NCBI GenBank assembly: GCA_000961695.1
Contig: LADW01000023.1
Span: forward strand, 1-64,000
Direction of reading: 5' to 3'
From: Hyphomonadaceae bacterium BRH_c29
Lineage (GTDB): Bacteria > Pseudomonadota > Alphaproteobacteria > Caulobacterales > Hyphomonadaceae
DNA length: 64,000 bases
The translations under genes were made by a program, and so were the position numbers. Positions 15,168 through 24,894 of the stretch are shown here, piece by piece. How positions within the stretch are numbered: position 1 is the first letter of the stretch; every line of letters begins with the position of its first letter. The notes below the pieces were generated by a model that worked only from the letters and a program-made list of their open reading frames with translations, had not been told where the DNA came from and searched no databases.

Positions 15168-16244
15168 TTGTGCTTGGAAACGAAAAAGAACCCGGACAAA
15201 ACTGTCACCTCGACCGGCGCGCATTTTTGGCCCTTCCCGGTTTGGCTCGGCGCTTTCTACAGCGTCTGGCTATTGCTTATGGTCAATCTCGACGCCTGGT
15301 CGCAGGTCGCATCAAATTGGGGAATAGCCGTGGCGATGGCCTTCGGGTCTTACTTTGCTGGCTCCACGCCCATGGGGGGCGGCACAGTCGGATTTCCTGT
15401 GCTCACCTTACTGTTCGACCATCCGGCTTCTCTGGGCCGAGACTTCGGCCTTGCGGTACAGTCAATCGGCATGGTTTCGGCGAGCGTTTTCATATTTGTC
15501 CGGCGTCGTCCGGTAGACTGGTCCCTTTTGGGCCCTGCGCTTATCGGCTCAGCGGTGGGAACTCCTATTGGCTCGGCCTTCGTTGCCCCGCATATTCCGG
15601 ACCTTGCCGTGAAGCTCATCTTCGCCGTGACCTGGGCGGCGTTTGGCATCATTCACTGGCTAAAGATTGAAGCGATCGTTCGTCCGGAGGGGCCACGTGT
15701 CCCCCATGACCGTCTCGATCGCCCGCTTGGATTACTCGTTGGTGTCGCTGGTGGCATGCTCGCCGCCGTAACGGGTGTCGGTATAGATATGATGATCTAC
15801 GCGCTGCTCGTGCTGTTCTACAGATGTGATCTGAAGGTCGCTATACCGACTTCCGTGATCCTTATGGCCTTCACCTCTGTGATTGGTATTCTCAGCAACA
15901 TCGGCCTGTCTGTTTTCGCTCCCAAACAATACATGGTCGATATCAATGTCCTCTGGAACTGGCTTGCCGCCGCCCCAGTCGTGGCGCTCGGTGCACCGCT
16001 TGGCGCCATTGTTATCGAGCGGCTCCCACGCGCGCCGACGCTCCTGATCGTGTCAACGCTTTGCGTCGCTCAACTGGTCTGGATGCTTATCGATCAGAGC
16101 GTAATGGGCTGGCAACTCGCGCTGACCCTAGTTGCGCTCGGTGCGATCAGCGTTCTGTTTCTCCACCTCTTCCACCTCGGGCATCACAACCATTTTGCCA
16201 TTGCCGGTGACAAACCTGCGGCTTCGGACAAGGTTGCAAAGTGA
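15168..16244 (+). CDS. TauE/SafE-family membrane exporter
   Basis: The 358-residue integral membrane protein shows about 8-9 hydrophobic segments in two halves, as in TauE/SafE. The first half has GSTPMGGGTVGFPVLTLLFD, and the second the matching GVAGGMLAAVTGVGIDMM. The family exports sulfite, sulfoacetate or related anions. The frame opens with TTG at 15168; no start has a clear ribosome site, so the N-terminus may be shorter. Sulfite release would fit sulfated-glycan or taurine metabolism, but the gene lies outside the GntR-operator group. Confidence 0.78.
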   Translation: MCLETKKNPDKTVTSTGAHFWPFPVWLGAFYSVWLLLMVNLDAWSQVASNWGIAVAMAFGSYFAGSTPMGGGTVGFPVLTLLFDHPASLGRDFGLAVQSIGMVSASVFIFVRRRPVDWSLLGPALIGSAVGTPIGSAFVAPHIPDLAVKLIFAVTWAAFGIIHWLKIEAIVRPEGPRVPHDRLDRPLGLLVGVAGGMLAAVTGVGIDMMIYALLVLFYRCDLKVAIPTSVILMAFTSVIGILSNIGLSVFAPKQYMVDINVLWNWLAAAPVVALGAPLGAIVIERLPRAPTLLIVSTLCVAQLVWMLIDQSVMGWQLALTLVALGAISVLFLHLFHLGHHNHFAIAGDKPAASDKVAK

Positions 16245-16427
16245 GTTGGACACTCGAAGCCGATCTGAGAGCCGCAGGCAATTCTGCGCATTTGGCTTGC
16301 GGGCCCGCATCAAAGAACAATTCGGGACGTGCCTTGTTTCCGGCGTCACGAGCCGGTAGTCCGAAATCTGCGCTTGCTGGCGCAACCCTATCCGAGTGCA
16401 AATCCAGCCAAGTCGTATCCACTGATT

Positions 16428-17576
16428 TCACACCTCGTGCATTGCCCAGACGCGCAGGAAATTGCCTCCAAGGAAGGCGGCCAGTTCCACCTCGGTCATT
16501 CCCTTGCGCGAAAGAAGCGCCACGAGATCCGGCAGACGGCGATAGTCATCAAAGACGGGCTTGTAGTTTGCATCAATATCCGTTCCCAGACCCACATGCT
16601 TGCTGCCGAGAAGATCCACAAGTTCGATTATCCGATCGGCAAACCCGGCCATATCCTGAATTTCGATACCAGCCGGCCATGCGCCGAATACCCCGCCTGC
16701 CTCAGCACCAGCCTTTGCAAGTTCCAGAGAGATAAAACGGGGATGGTAAGAATGTGCTGTGCTTATGTGCGTGTGCGAAAAGAGAACCGGTCGTGTACTG
16801 ACTTCCAGCGCCCTGAAAGCCCCAGCCTCTGACATATGAGACAGGTCAATCATCATGCCCAGCCGGTTCATTTCTCTGACAATGGCGTCGCCCTGAAGTG
16901 TCAGTCCATTGTGTAACGGAACATTGGTCATGGCGTCCGCGATCTCGTTTGTCCTGTAGTGCACAAGAGTGATTGACCGCACGCCATCCTGATAGGCTTC
17001 GTTGAGACGCTCGATCGATCCTTCAAGGAAGTCACCTCCCTCGACAGTCCAGATCGCCCCGGGAGTTCGGGATTGCCGCGCGGCTTCGATCGATTCGGAA
17101 GAGAGCATTTCGGTAACGGAATTGCGTGCGGCAAGCTTTTTCAGGTTCCCTATCTGGATCTTGTAGCTCGCCCATGCTTCACCTTCACCGAATGCGCGGC
17201 GAGCCGTAATTCCAGTTTGGTTCGACAGGGCAAGGACATTGAAGTCGGATACGGCGGCGAAACAGGCCGCCGCCAGCCCCCCTTTCCTCATGTCCGCAAT
17301 AGCGCGACCTTCAAAGCCCGACTGAGCCTGATAGACCCGCAGAAGGGCGGGCAATCCGCTGGCGTCCCGAGCGAAGGTCCGACCCGGATGGGCATGAATA
17401 TCGATCGCAGGATACTTCTCGAGAAGGGCAACTCCATGTGCCCGCTCTTCCGCCGTCACTTCAAAGCCCATGGGCGGCGGGGCCGGGCGCGCCCGCAGCC
17501 AGTAAGCTCCATAGGCAGCCCCCGCTCCGGCGGCGAGCCCGCCTCCGACCAGTGCCCGTCGTGTCATGCGATTCAT
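16428..17576 (-). CDS. Membrane dipeptidase-like amidohydrolase (peptidase M19)
   Basis: The 382-residue protein begins with a twin-arginine signal (MTRRALVGGGLAAGAGAAYG). It has the M19 metal motif AIDIHAHPG, later MIDLSHMSEA with VLFSHTH, and ends HVGLGTDIDANY plus GGNFLRVW, all hallmarks of renal-dipeptidase-like enzymes. These remove amino acids from dipeptides or open lactam-like rings, with two zinc ions. Export to the periplasm is predicted. It shares its divergent control region, with two GntR operators, with the GH78 gene, so it belongs to the rhamnose regulon; why a peptidase is there is unclear. Confidence 0.85.
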   Translation of the reverse strand: MNRMTRRALVGGGLAAGAGAAYGAYWLRARPAPPPMGFEVTAEERAHGVALLEKYPAIDIHAHPGRTFARDASGLPALLRVYQAQSGFEGRAIADMRKGGLAAACFAAVSDFNVLALSNQTGITARRAFGEGEAWASYKIQIGNLKKLAARNSVTEMLSSESIEAARQSRTPGAIWTVEGGDFLEGSIERLNEAYQDGVRSITLVHYRTNEIADAMTNVPLHNGLTLQGDAIVREMNRLGMMIDLSHMSEAGAFRALEVSTRPVLFSHTHISTAHSYHPRFISLELAKAGAEAGGVFGAWPAGIEIQDMAGFADRIIELVDLLGSKHVGLGTDIDANYKPVFDDYRRLPDLVALLSRKGMTEVELAAFLGGNFLRVWAMHEV

Positions 17577-17654
17577 GTTTCGTACCCGTATCAACTGGAA
17601 AATGTCCAAACGAACATTACCGCAACCAATGTTTCAATTTGCACACACTCATAT

Positions 17655-17669
17655 ATTGGTCAAACCAAT
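17655..17669. promoter_or_regulatory. GntR operator 1
   Basis: ATTGGTCAAACCAAT, 6-bp arms, all matching. It lies 79 bases upstream of the M19 peptidase start. Identical in sequence to operator 9 at 60918. Confidence 0.8.
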
Positions 17670-17772
17670 TTACAGATCTGAGATGTCGACAAGTACCCTA
17701 TTGGTGGTCATCTTTTTCCAGATAATGCATCCTTACGCGACCCCGCGACAGGAACTATCGACAGCGCCCCTT

Positions 17773-17787
17773 TTTGGTCGTACCAAT
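17773..17787. promoter_or_regulatory. GntR operator 2
   Basis: TTTGGTCGTACCAAT, 34 bases upstream of the GH78 start. It is centred exactly 118 bp from operator 1, the same spacing as operators 9 and 10. Confidence 0.8.
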
Positions 17788-17820
17788 CTTTCAGGGCGGG
17801 AAGTCGGGAAGAACTGAAGC

Positions 17821-20373
17821 ATGTACAGGCGCGCACATTTTATCTGGACGCCGGATCAGCAGATCGACGAGACGGAAGTGTTCCGGACGCTGGTCCGGGA
17901 CGGACCGAAGGACAGGCGCGATGGCCTCAATCGCTGGGTCTTTTTTCGCCGGGAGTTTTGTCTTGGCAGCGACCCGGTATCGGCAAAGCTAAGTATTACC
18001 GCCGACAGCCGGTACCTACTTTATGTGAACGGAGCCCGAATCGGCCGCGGCCCGCCGAGGTCTGCCGCACACGTCCGGCTCTATGACACATATGATCTCG
18101 GTAGCGTTCTGAAAGAGGGCACGAATGTCATTGCCGCCCTTGTCCATGTCTATGGACGCGACACGGCATGGTATGAAATTGGCCAGCGCTATCCACGATC
18201 CATATTCGGCGACGGCGGTCTCTGGGTTGAGGCGGATGTCGTTCTTGCCGGCGAAACGTTCACTATACTGAGCGATGCGGACTGGAAGTGCCTGACATCG
18301 GATGCCTGGCGAGCAGACGCACCTGTGGCAGGCTGGGGACAGGGTTCTATTGAAGACGTCGATGGCAGACGCCTGCCCGAGGATTGGACACGCGCCGGTT
18401 TTGACGATTCTGAATGGACGGCGGCCCGGGAGATGGTGTGGGAAGGCATCGAGTATGAGCGCGCAATGGGCTGGGGACCTCATGAAGCCTTTCCGACCAT
18501 CAAAGCAAGCGATCTGCCTGAACTATTACAAGAGGTGAACTATCCGGTCCATTTGGAGGGCATCTACGCCGTGACACCGGATGACACGAAGGATGTCGAC
18601 CGGCGCATTTTTGAGGAAACCTTATCGCCAGCGCAAGCAGCAGCGTGTGAAAATGCCACGGCACTGCTCATCGAAGGGGATACCACGCTCATTCGGACGG
18701 TCGGGGACGAGGACACCAGCATACTCGTCGATTTTGGTCTGATTCATACAGGATATCCCTTTGTCGAATTTTTCGCCGAAGGTGGTGAGATCATCGAACT
18801 GGCCGCCTCGGAAAAGATTGCCGGCGACTATCAGGAACCACGCCCGGACCTGCCGCGCATCGAACGCAGGACCCATCTCGACTGCGCTCAGATCTTCCGG
18901 TACCGGGCACGCCCCGGGCTGCAACTTTACGAAAAGTTCGACTGGACGGCGGTACGGTATCTTCAGCTCACGGTCAGAAATGCACCTAAGGGTATCTCGG
19001 TCAGGCGATTGGGTTCGGTTCGGACAGCCTATCCTGCGGGCGAAGCGGGACGGTTTGCCTGCTCAGACCCATTTTTCAACGAGCTCTGGAGGATTGGACG
19101 ATACACGGCCCTGCAGTGCACACACGACGCCTGGTGCGACGGGCCTGGGCGAGAAAAGCGCCAATGGGTTGGCGATGGCCTCGTCCACTATCTCGTCAAC
19201 GTTGCCGCATTCGGATGCGGCACAAACGCCGTAGATCGCCAGTTCCTTCGCGCCGCTGCCGATGCCCAGCGCCCTGACGGACTGCTCCAGATGTTTGCGC
19301 CCGGTGACCATCATCGGGACGGTGTTGCCATCGCTGATTTTCCACTTCACTGGATCTGCGCGGCTGAACAATACCTTCAGTATACAGGTGACATCGATTT
19401 TGTCGCGACACTGTTTCCGGCGGTCCAGAAGGCGCTCCAATGGTATGAGCCGCACCGCGATGGCGACGGGCTTGTCGTAAATCCGCCTCTCTGGCGCTTC
19501 ATCGAATGGGCAGCCCTGGACCGCTCTGGTGCGTCGGCGGCAATGAATGGACTTTATCTTCTCGCCCTGCAAGCTGCGGGCCGGATCGCCGAATCGCTCG
19601 AATATGGCCATGCGCGCAGCACCTATGCCCGCGAAGCGAAACGCGTGACGTCAGCGCTGCAAAATCGGATGTGGGACCCATCAAGGCAGCTCTATGCGGA
19701 CGCCTCAGACCCTGCAACTGGACGTCTATCGAAGCGATATTCCCAGCAGACCAACGCACTGATGGTTCTTGCCGGCGTCGCTCCGGAGGCGCTGCAGAAC
19801 GGCATTCTTTCCCGGATCACTCAGCCCGAACATACGCGCGTCTCCCCCTTGCCTCCTGTCGTCACCGGCGATGCCGACTTCGACGAGGATCGTCATATTG
19901 TCCGTGCCAATACATACTTCGCGCATTTTCTGTACGACGCGCTGATGAAAGCAGGACGTTGCCAGCAAGCACTGCAGTTCATGCGTGACAATCTGGGGCC
20001 GATGCTTTCGGCCGGCGCGGAGACCCTTTGGGAAAGCTATGACCCGAGCGCGAGCCTCTGCCACGCATTTTCAGCTTCGCCAGTCTACCATCTCTCCTCC
20101 GGCGTGCTTGGCGTACGCCCGATATCGCCAGGCTTCAGGACCTTTTCTGTTTGCCCGCTGGTCGGAGATCTGGACTGGGCTGAGGGAACCTTTCCAACGC
20201 CGTCCGGGGGCATTGATGTCAGCTGGAAGCTTGACGGAGACCAGCTGGATATCAGCATAGCTTCACCAGAGGTGCTGACCGGAACTCTCGAAGCGCCCGA
20301 GGGCTGGATTTTGGAAACCGGAGGCGGCGCTTTCAGACAGGCATCGCAGGCCCGGCTAATCCGCCGCAGGTGA
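17821..20373 (+). CDS. GH78-family alpha-L-rhamnosidase
   Basis: The 850-residue protein has an N-terminal beta-sandwich (LLYVNGARIGRGPPRS, as in bacterial rhamnosidase N-domains). A GH78 (alpha/alpha)6-barrel follows from about residue 410, with DGPGREKRQWVGDG, the motif holding the general acid, and later ETLWESYDPSASLCHAFSAS. It would release terminal L-rhamnose from oligosaccharides. No signal peptide is present, so it should act in the cytoplasm after uptake. A GntR operator lies just upstream. The gene converges on the aldo/keto reductase with 6 bases between stops. Confidence 0.85.
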   Translation: MYRRAHFIWTPDQQIDETEVFRTLVRDGPKDRRDGLNRWVFFRREFCLGSDPVSAKLSITADSRYLLYVNGARIGRGPPRSAAHVRLYDTYDLGSVLKEGTNVIAALVHVYGRDTAWYEIGQRYPRSIFGDGGLWVEADVVLAGETFTILSDADWKCLTSDAWRADAPVAGWGQGSIEDVDGRRLPEDWTRAGFDDSEWTAAREMVWEGIEYERAMGWGPHEAFPTIKASDLPELLQEVNYPVHLEGIYAVTPDDTKDVDRRIFEETLSPAQAAACENATALLIEGDTTLIRTVGDEDTSILVDFGLIHTGYPFVEFFAEGGEIIELAASEKIAGDYQEPRPDLPRIERRTHLDCAQIFRYRARPGLQLYEKFDWTAVRYLQLTVRNAPKGISVRRLGSVRTAYPAGEAGRFACSDPFFNELWRIGRYTALQCTHDAWCDGPGREKRQWVGDGLVHYLVNVAAFGCGTNAVDRQFLRAAADAQRPDGLLQMFAPGDHHRDGVAIADFPLHWICAAEQYLQYTGDIDFVATLFPAVQKALQWYEPHRDGDGLVVNPPLWRFIEWAALDRSGASAAMNGLYLLALQAAGRIAESLEYGHARSTYAREAKRVTSALQNRMWDPSRQLYADASDPATGRLSKRYSQQTNALMVLAGVAPEALQNGILSRITQPEHTRVSPLPPVVTGDADFDEDRHIVRANTYFAHFLYDALMKAGRCQQALQFMRDNLGPMLSAGAETLWESYDPSASLCHAFSASPVYHLSSGVLGVRPISPGFRTFSVCPLVGDLDWAEGTFPTPSGGIDVSWKLDGDQLDISIASPEVLTGTLEAPEGWILETGGGAFRQASQARLIRRR

Positions 20374-20379
20374 GGCGGC

Positions 20380-21411
20380 TTATGGTGTCGGGGCTGACGC
20401 GACAATGAGCCCTTCAGCCCGGAGTTCCTCCCAGAATCCCGCAGGGATAGGGGCAACCAGATGCCGGACATTCTCCCGGACCTCTTCGGCACCGGCCGCG
20501 CCAGGGATGACACTGGCCACGATAGGATGGGCCAGGACAAACTGAAGGGCAGCAGCCGGCAGTGCAACATCATGTTTCCGGCAGATCCGAACGATATTGC
20601 GAACCTTACTGATCATGTCTGCAGTGGCATCTGCGTAGTTATATTTGGCTTGGTCGACGGCCCCGGTCGCCAACATGCCGGAAGCGAACGGCGCGCCTAT
20701 CACGACACCAACACCGCGTGCTTCGCATTCCGGAAAACCTGCAAGAAGCGCTGACTGATCCAGCAGTGTATAAGGCATCGCGATCAGCAGGAAATCCACA
20801 TCAAGGTCCATGGCCATCGGTGCGATCATGTCTCCTGTATTTACACCTGCCCCGATCGCGAGAATGTCACCGGCCCGCTTAAGCTCAGTCAGTGCTCTCA
20901 TTCCTCCGGAAGTCAGGTGACGCCAGTGCGCGTCAAAGCCGACCTCATCAGCATGATAGCTGCGGTCCAGGTCATGGATAACCAGCAAATCGATACGATT
21001 GAGGCCGAGCCGCATAAGGCTGTCCTCGAAGGACCGCATCACGCCCTCATAACCGTAATCGAAGCGCCACTCAAATGGCAGCCCGCCGGCCCAGGGCGCC
21101 GAGGAAAATGAAGACGTGTTGGCAGGCCGACGATAGACGCGCCCCACCTTCGTACTCAGCATGAAAGCATCCCGCGGCTTTGATCGTAGAACTTCACCAA
21201 GACGATGCTCGCTCAGCCCGTGCCCATACCAGGGCGCCGTGTCGTAGTATCGGATACCGCCCAGCCATGCCGCCTCAACCGTTCCACGCGCTCGATCGTC
21301 GTCCAGTTTCTGATACAACTCGCCCAGATGGGCGGCGCCGAAACCGAAAGCCGGCACAGAGCAACCGGAACTCCCCAGCCGACGGGCGCCGGCCAAGCCT
21401 GACTTAATCAT
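20380..21411 (-). CDS. Aldo/keto reductase, candidate L-rhamnose/L-fucose 1-dehydrogenase
   Basis: The 343-residue protein carries the AKR catalytic set: Asp and Tyr in YYDTAPWYGHGLSE, Lys in MLSTKVGRVY, His in LLVIHDLD. It resembles the D-threo-aldose/L-fucose dehydrogenase branch, which oxidises the sugar at C1 to the lactone with NAD(P)+. It is divergent from the lactonase gene, with a GntR operator between, so it is the best candidate for the first step of the pathway. Substrate choice between rhamnose and fucose cannot be read from sequence; the dehydratase points to rhamnose. Confidence 0.82.
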   Translation of the reverse strand: MIKSGLAGARRLGSSGCSVPAFGFGAAHLGELYQKLDDDRARGTVEAAWLGGIRYYDTAPWYGHGLSEHRLGEVLRSKPRDAFMLSTKVGRVYRRPANTSSFSSAPWAGGLPFEWRFDYGYEGVMRSFEDSLMRLGLNRIDLLVIHDLDRSYHADEVGFDAHWRHLTSGGMRALTELKRAGDILAIGAGVNTGDMIAPMAMDLDVDFLLIAMPYTLLDQSALLAGFPECEARGVGVVIGAPFASGMLATGAVDQAKYNYADATADMISKVRNIVRICRKHDVALPAAALQFVLAHPIVASVIPGAAGAEEVRENVRHLVAPIPAGFWEELRAEGLIVASAPTP

Positions 21412-21445
21412 GTACCCGCCCCCTTCTCATCGACATCTTGATTAT

Positions 21446-21460
21446 ATTGGTCCGACCATT
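21446..21460. promoter_or_regulatory. GntR operator 3
   Basis: ATTGGTCCGACCATT in the 73-bp gap between the divergent aldo/keto reductase and lactonase genes, so it could control both. Confidence 0.75.
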
Positions 21461-21484
21461 TAACCAGAATGAGGGAGGCAGGCA

Positions 21485-22432
21485 ATGCAGATCATCGATG
21501 CACACCACCACCTTTGGGATCTGTCGACCTGCGCCTATCCGTGGCTGCAGTCCGCCAGTCCAGATGTTGGCTTCCTGGGTGACATTTCGGCGATCCGGAA
21601 AAGCTACACAAGTGCTGACTACCGCTCCGACATTGGCTCGCTCCCGGTGACAGGATCCGTCCATGTCCAGGCCGAACACGATCCTGCCGATCCTGTCGCA
21701 GAAACCCGCTGGCTTCAGGCGCAGGCCGACAGACCTGATGGCGGCGGCTTTCCTCAAGCCATCGTCGCCTTCGCCGATTTCAGCAAAGGCAATGTAGAAG
21801 ATATCCTCGCGCGCCATGCTGAGTTTCGCAATGTGCGCGGCATCCGGCAGATTCTGTCCCATCACCCGGACCCAACCTTCTCGCATGCAGACAGAGAATT
21901 CCTGAAGGATCCGCACTGGTGCGCACGGCTCTCAGCGCTGCGGACGCACAATTTCAGTTTCGACCTGCAGATCTATCCGCATCAGGTGGAAGATGCTCTT
22001 TCGCTCATCGATTCTAACCCAAGCATCCTGTTTGTTATCAACCATGCCCTTGAACCCTGGAGTCAGTCGGACAACGTGATCGCGTGCTGGAGCGATGGCA
22101 TAAAAAAGCTGGCACGGCGGGAAAACACAGTCGTGAAAATATCCGGACTCGGAATGTTCATCCGTCCGTTCAGCGAGGACGCCATTCGCTTCTATGTATT
22201 GGCATTGTTAGACATTTTCGGCGTCAACCGGTGCATGGTTGGCTCCAACTTCCCGGTTGACAAGATGTTCTGTTCTTACGGCGAAATATTCAGCGCATTC
22301 GACCGCATCACGCGGTCGCTGTCGACAACCGAACGCGAAGCGCTGTTTTCAAGGACAGCCGAGCGAACTTACAGACTCAGAGACCGACAGCCGGGCGCCT
22401 CCGAAATAGCCCCCTGCCAGCCAATCGGATGA
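21485..22432 (+). CDS. Amidohydrolase-family sugar lactonase (L-rhamnono/L-fucono-lactonase)
   Basis: The 315-residue protein opens IIDAHHHLWDLSTCAYPWL, the metal motif of the amidohydrolase-2 lactonase group that includes L-fuconolactonase. It continues with VHVQAEHD, GIRQILSHHPDP and near the end CMVGSNFPVDKMFCSYGE, also typical. It would open the aldonolactone made by the sugar dehydrogenase to L-rhamnonate. The MFS transporter gene follows 31 bases later on the same strand, so the two form an operon under operator 3. Confidence 0.86.
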   Translation: MQIIDAHHHLWDLSTCAYPWLQSASPDVGFLGDISAIRKSYTSADYRSDIGSLPVTGSVHVQAEHDPADPVAETRWLQAQADRPDGGGFPQAIVAFADFSKGNVEDILARHAEFRNVRGIRQILSHHPDPTFSHADREFLKDPHWCARLSALRTHNFSFDLQIYPHQVEDALSLIDSNPSILFVINHALEPWSQSDNVIACWSDGIKKLARRENTVVKISGLGMFIRPFSEDAIRFYVLALLDIFGVNRCMVGSNFPVDKMFCSYGEIFSAFDRITRSLSTTEREALFSRTAERTYRLRDRQPGASEIAPCQPIG

Positions 22433-22463
22433 CCTCATTTCAAGAAGGAAGGCGAATACGAAC

Positions 22464-23849
22464 TTGACCAGAAAGATTCCATCCGGGCTGACGACGGGCG
22501 TGAAACTGGCGTGGGCTGTAGGTGAACTACCTGTCGCCGTTTACGTTGTTCTGACGGTCGGGTTTCTGACTTTTTATGCAACCCAGGCGCTGGGCATCGA
22601 GCCATGGCTGGCCGGCGTGGTGCTCCTGATTCCACGCTTGTGGGACGCCTTCACCGATCCCCTGATGGGGGCGATGTCGGACCGCACGCGCAGCCCGATG
22701 GGTCGTCGGCGGCCGTACCTTCTTGCGGGCACCTTTCTACTTTCGGCCAGCGTACTGGCCCTGTTCTTTGCGCCCGCTGAAGCCTCACAGATGCAAAAGG
22801 CTGTCTACCTGCTGGTGACATTCTTCATCGCAAGCACTGCAATCACAATCTATGACGTGCCGTACTCGTCCATGGCGGCGGAGATGAGCGACGATTACAA
22901 TGAGCGCACATCCCTGACCGGCTACAAGATGTTTGGCGCGCGGGTCGGCACTCTTATGATCCTGTTTGGCGTACCGGCGCTTTTTACCTCTCGGGCGGAC
23001 CTCGTAAGCGGCTTCCAACTGGTCGGTCTTGTTTTCGGCGGCATCATCATCCTTACCGGACTGATCGGCGTCCGCTTTACGCGGCACGCGCCTCGGATTG
23101 AACAGACGCCTGCCCCCTTTCGGTTTGTCAGCGAATTTCGGGCTATCACAAGTAACAAGCCGTTTCGGATACTCTGGCTTGCATTCCTTTTCCAGAACCT
23201 GGCGATCGGCATAGCAGCCACCATGGCGCTCTACCTCAACACCATGTCCCTGGGTGTCGGGCCGGCCCTCCTGCCGATAATGATGGGGGCTACCGCCGCG
23301 ATGGCGATGCTTGCCACACCGGTCTGGGTATGGATCGGCCGCAGGATCGGCAAGCGCCCATCCTATATGGTCGCGCTTGTACTTGCGCCAATTTCCTATC
23401 TTCCGATGCTGTTCGTGCCCAGCGGCGCGTTTGCGCTGATCCTGATCCTGTTTCTGATCATCGGCTTCTCGGACGCAGCCAACCAGTTGTTCCCGAATGC
23501 AATGGTCCCGGATACAGTGGAAGTCGATCAGCTCAAAACCGGGGAACGCCGTGAAGGCGCGCTGTTTGGCGCCTGGGCCTTCTGCCGCAAACTTGGCATG
23601 ACGACCGGCGCATTTCTGGCGAGTGTGCTTCTCTCTCTGACCGGCTTTGAACCCGGTTTGACCCAGCAGTCGGAAGCCGTGCTTCGCGGCATTCGAGAAA
23701 TCTATGTCCTCGCGCCGGCTGCCTTGTGGGTTTGCGCACTGCTGACCCTGCTCGCATACCGACTGACTCAGGACGCTTTTGATATCACCAAAGCCAAGAT
23801 CAGAGCCTCCAACTTACCTTCGGACGACCTCGCTGACGACAGAACTTAG
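22464..23849 (+). CDS. MFS/GPH-type sugar transporter
   Basis: The 461-residue membrane protein has about 12 transmembrane segments and the glycoside-pentoside-hexuronide pattern: PRLWDAFTDPLMGAMSDRTR and SPMGRRRPYL in the first loop. It is expected to bring a monosaccharide or small glycoside across the inner membrane with a cation. It starts at TTG 22464 behind AAGGAAGG. The operon with the lactonase and operator 3 suggest rhamnose, rhamnonate or a rhamnoside as cargo. Confidence 0.85.
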   Translation: MTRKIPSGLTTGVKLAWAVGELPVAVYVVLTVGFLTFYATQALGIEPWLAGVVLLIPRLWDAFTDPLMGAMSDRTRSPMGRRRPYLLAGTFLLSASVLALFFAPAEASQMQKAVYLLVTFFIASTAITIYDVPYSSMAAEMSDDYNERTSLTGYKMFGARVGTLMILFGVPALFTSRADLVSGFQLVGLVFGGIIILTGLIGVRFTRHAPRIEQTPAPFRFVSEFRAITSNKPFRILWLAFLFQNLAIGIAATMALYLNTMSLGVGPALLPIMMGATAAMAMLATPVWVWIGRRIGKRPSYMVALVLAPISYLPMLFVPSGAFALILILFLIIGFSDAANQLFPNAMVPDTVEVDQLKTGERREGALFGAWAFCRKLGMTTGAFLASVLLSLTGFEPGLTQQSEAVLRGIREIYVLAPAALWVCALLTLLAYRLTQDAFDITKAKIRASNLPSDDLADDRT

Positions 23850-23890
23850 ACGAGTTGACCATGTTCTGTCAGCCGCTAGCTGCCGGACAG

Positions 23891-24790
23891 TCAGCCGGGT
23901 TCAGACTTACTTCTGCATGGCAGCACATCAAGGTCGACGATGACGGGAAAGTGATCGGATGGCAGTCGTCCGGCGCTTTGTTGCGTAATCACACCGTGGC
24001 GCAGGACTTGAACATCGCGGCTAACCAGAACATGGTCAATTGGTCGAGGATCAGCCTTGGTGACGTCAAACCCGTTATACGTTCCCGGTGGGCCGAAAGG
24101 TGGCGACCGGCTAATGTCCATCGTATTAGCAAGGGAACCGGGATCGGCACCCAAGAGCGCCTCGTATGAGGCTTCTCCGGGGACTGAATTGAAGTCACCC
24201 AACACCACCACGGATTCGCAAGCCCGGCGATGTTCAGCGATCCACTCGTGCATCATCCGCCCACTGCGCAACCTGGCTTCGGCGCCCACATGGTCCCAGT
24301 GTGAATTCAGCACAAGTAGCTTTGTCCCTGATTGCAGGTGGGTCAGACGAGTCCAGGTAACGATACGAGGAAAAGCGGCGTCCCACCCGACGGATGGCAG
24401 GTTCGGCGTCTCCGACAACCAGAACGTTCCCTGATCAGAACTCTCAAATCGATCTAGCCTGTAGGCGATCGACGCATGCTCTCCTTGCTCCGCGCCATCG
24501 TCTCGTCCGACACCCACAAACACATAGTCTCCAAGATCTATCTTGAGATCCCCGAGCTGGCTCGGCAGGACTTCCTGCATCCCGAATACGTCAGGATCAT
24601 AAAACTGTATCAATGCAGCTAAGTCACTGCGCCGATAAGCCCACGCATTCTCGCCATCACTGTCTGTATCAAGACGAATGTTGTATGTTGCCACTCTGAG
24701 TGCCTGTGTGGACAACTGTTCCTGTCCCGTCTGGCAAGCGGCCAACCCCAAAACTGCAAACAGGACCTGGAACCGGGTCGCTAAATTCAT
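23891..24790 (-). CDS. Endonuclease/exonuclease/phosphatase-fold lipoprotein
   Basis: The 299-residue protein has a lipoprotein signal (LFAVLGLAACQT) and the EEP fold motifs: ATYNIRLDTDSDGEN, FGMQEVLPSQL, NSHWDHVG, LGDFNSVPG and a final PSDHFPVIVDL. Similar secreted EEP proteins occur often in glycan-use loci; their substrate is not established and may be a phosphoester. The ATG at 24790 is preceded by AAAGGAA. It is the last gene of the minus-strand set GH3, halogenase, GH30, cupin, EEP. Confidence 0.85.
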   Translation of the reverse strand: MNLATRFQVLFAVLGLAACQTGQEQLSTQALRVATYNIRLDTDSDGENAWAYRRSDLAALIQFYDPDVFGMQEVLPSQLGDLKIDLGDYVFVGVGRDDGAEQGEHASIAYRLDRFESSDQGTFWLSETPNLPSVGWDAAFPRIVTWTRLTHLQSGTKLLVLNSHWDHVGAEARLRSGRMMHEWIAEHRRACESVVVLGDFNSVPGEASYEALLGADPGSLANTMDISRSPPFGPPGTYNGFDVTKADPRPIDHVLVSRDVQVLRHGVITQQSAGRLPSDHFPVIVDLDVLPCRSKSEPG

Positions 24791-24894
24791 TCGGAATTCC
24801 TTTCTGCTTTCGACACTGCAGTCGATTTTCCAGAAACGGGAAAACGCATGCAAAGCGAACTCTGGCGTCTATGGCGCGGTCCGCTCCGCGTCAG

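Noticed and set aside
16241-16735. Frame after the TauE gene
   Set aside because: It overlaps the M19 gene antisense; the free part (16245-16427) has no recognised protein.
20374-20379. Terminator between GH78 and aldo/keto reductase
   Set aside because: The convergent stops are six bases apart and no hairpin with a T-run is visible there.
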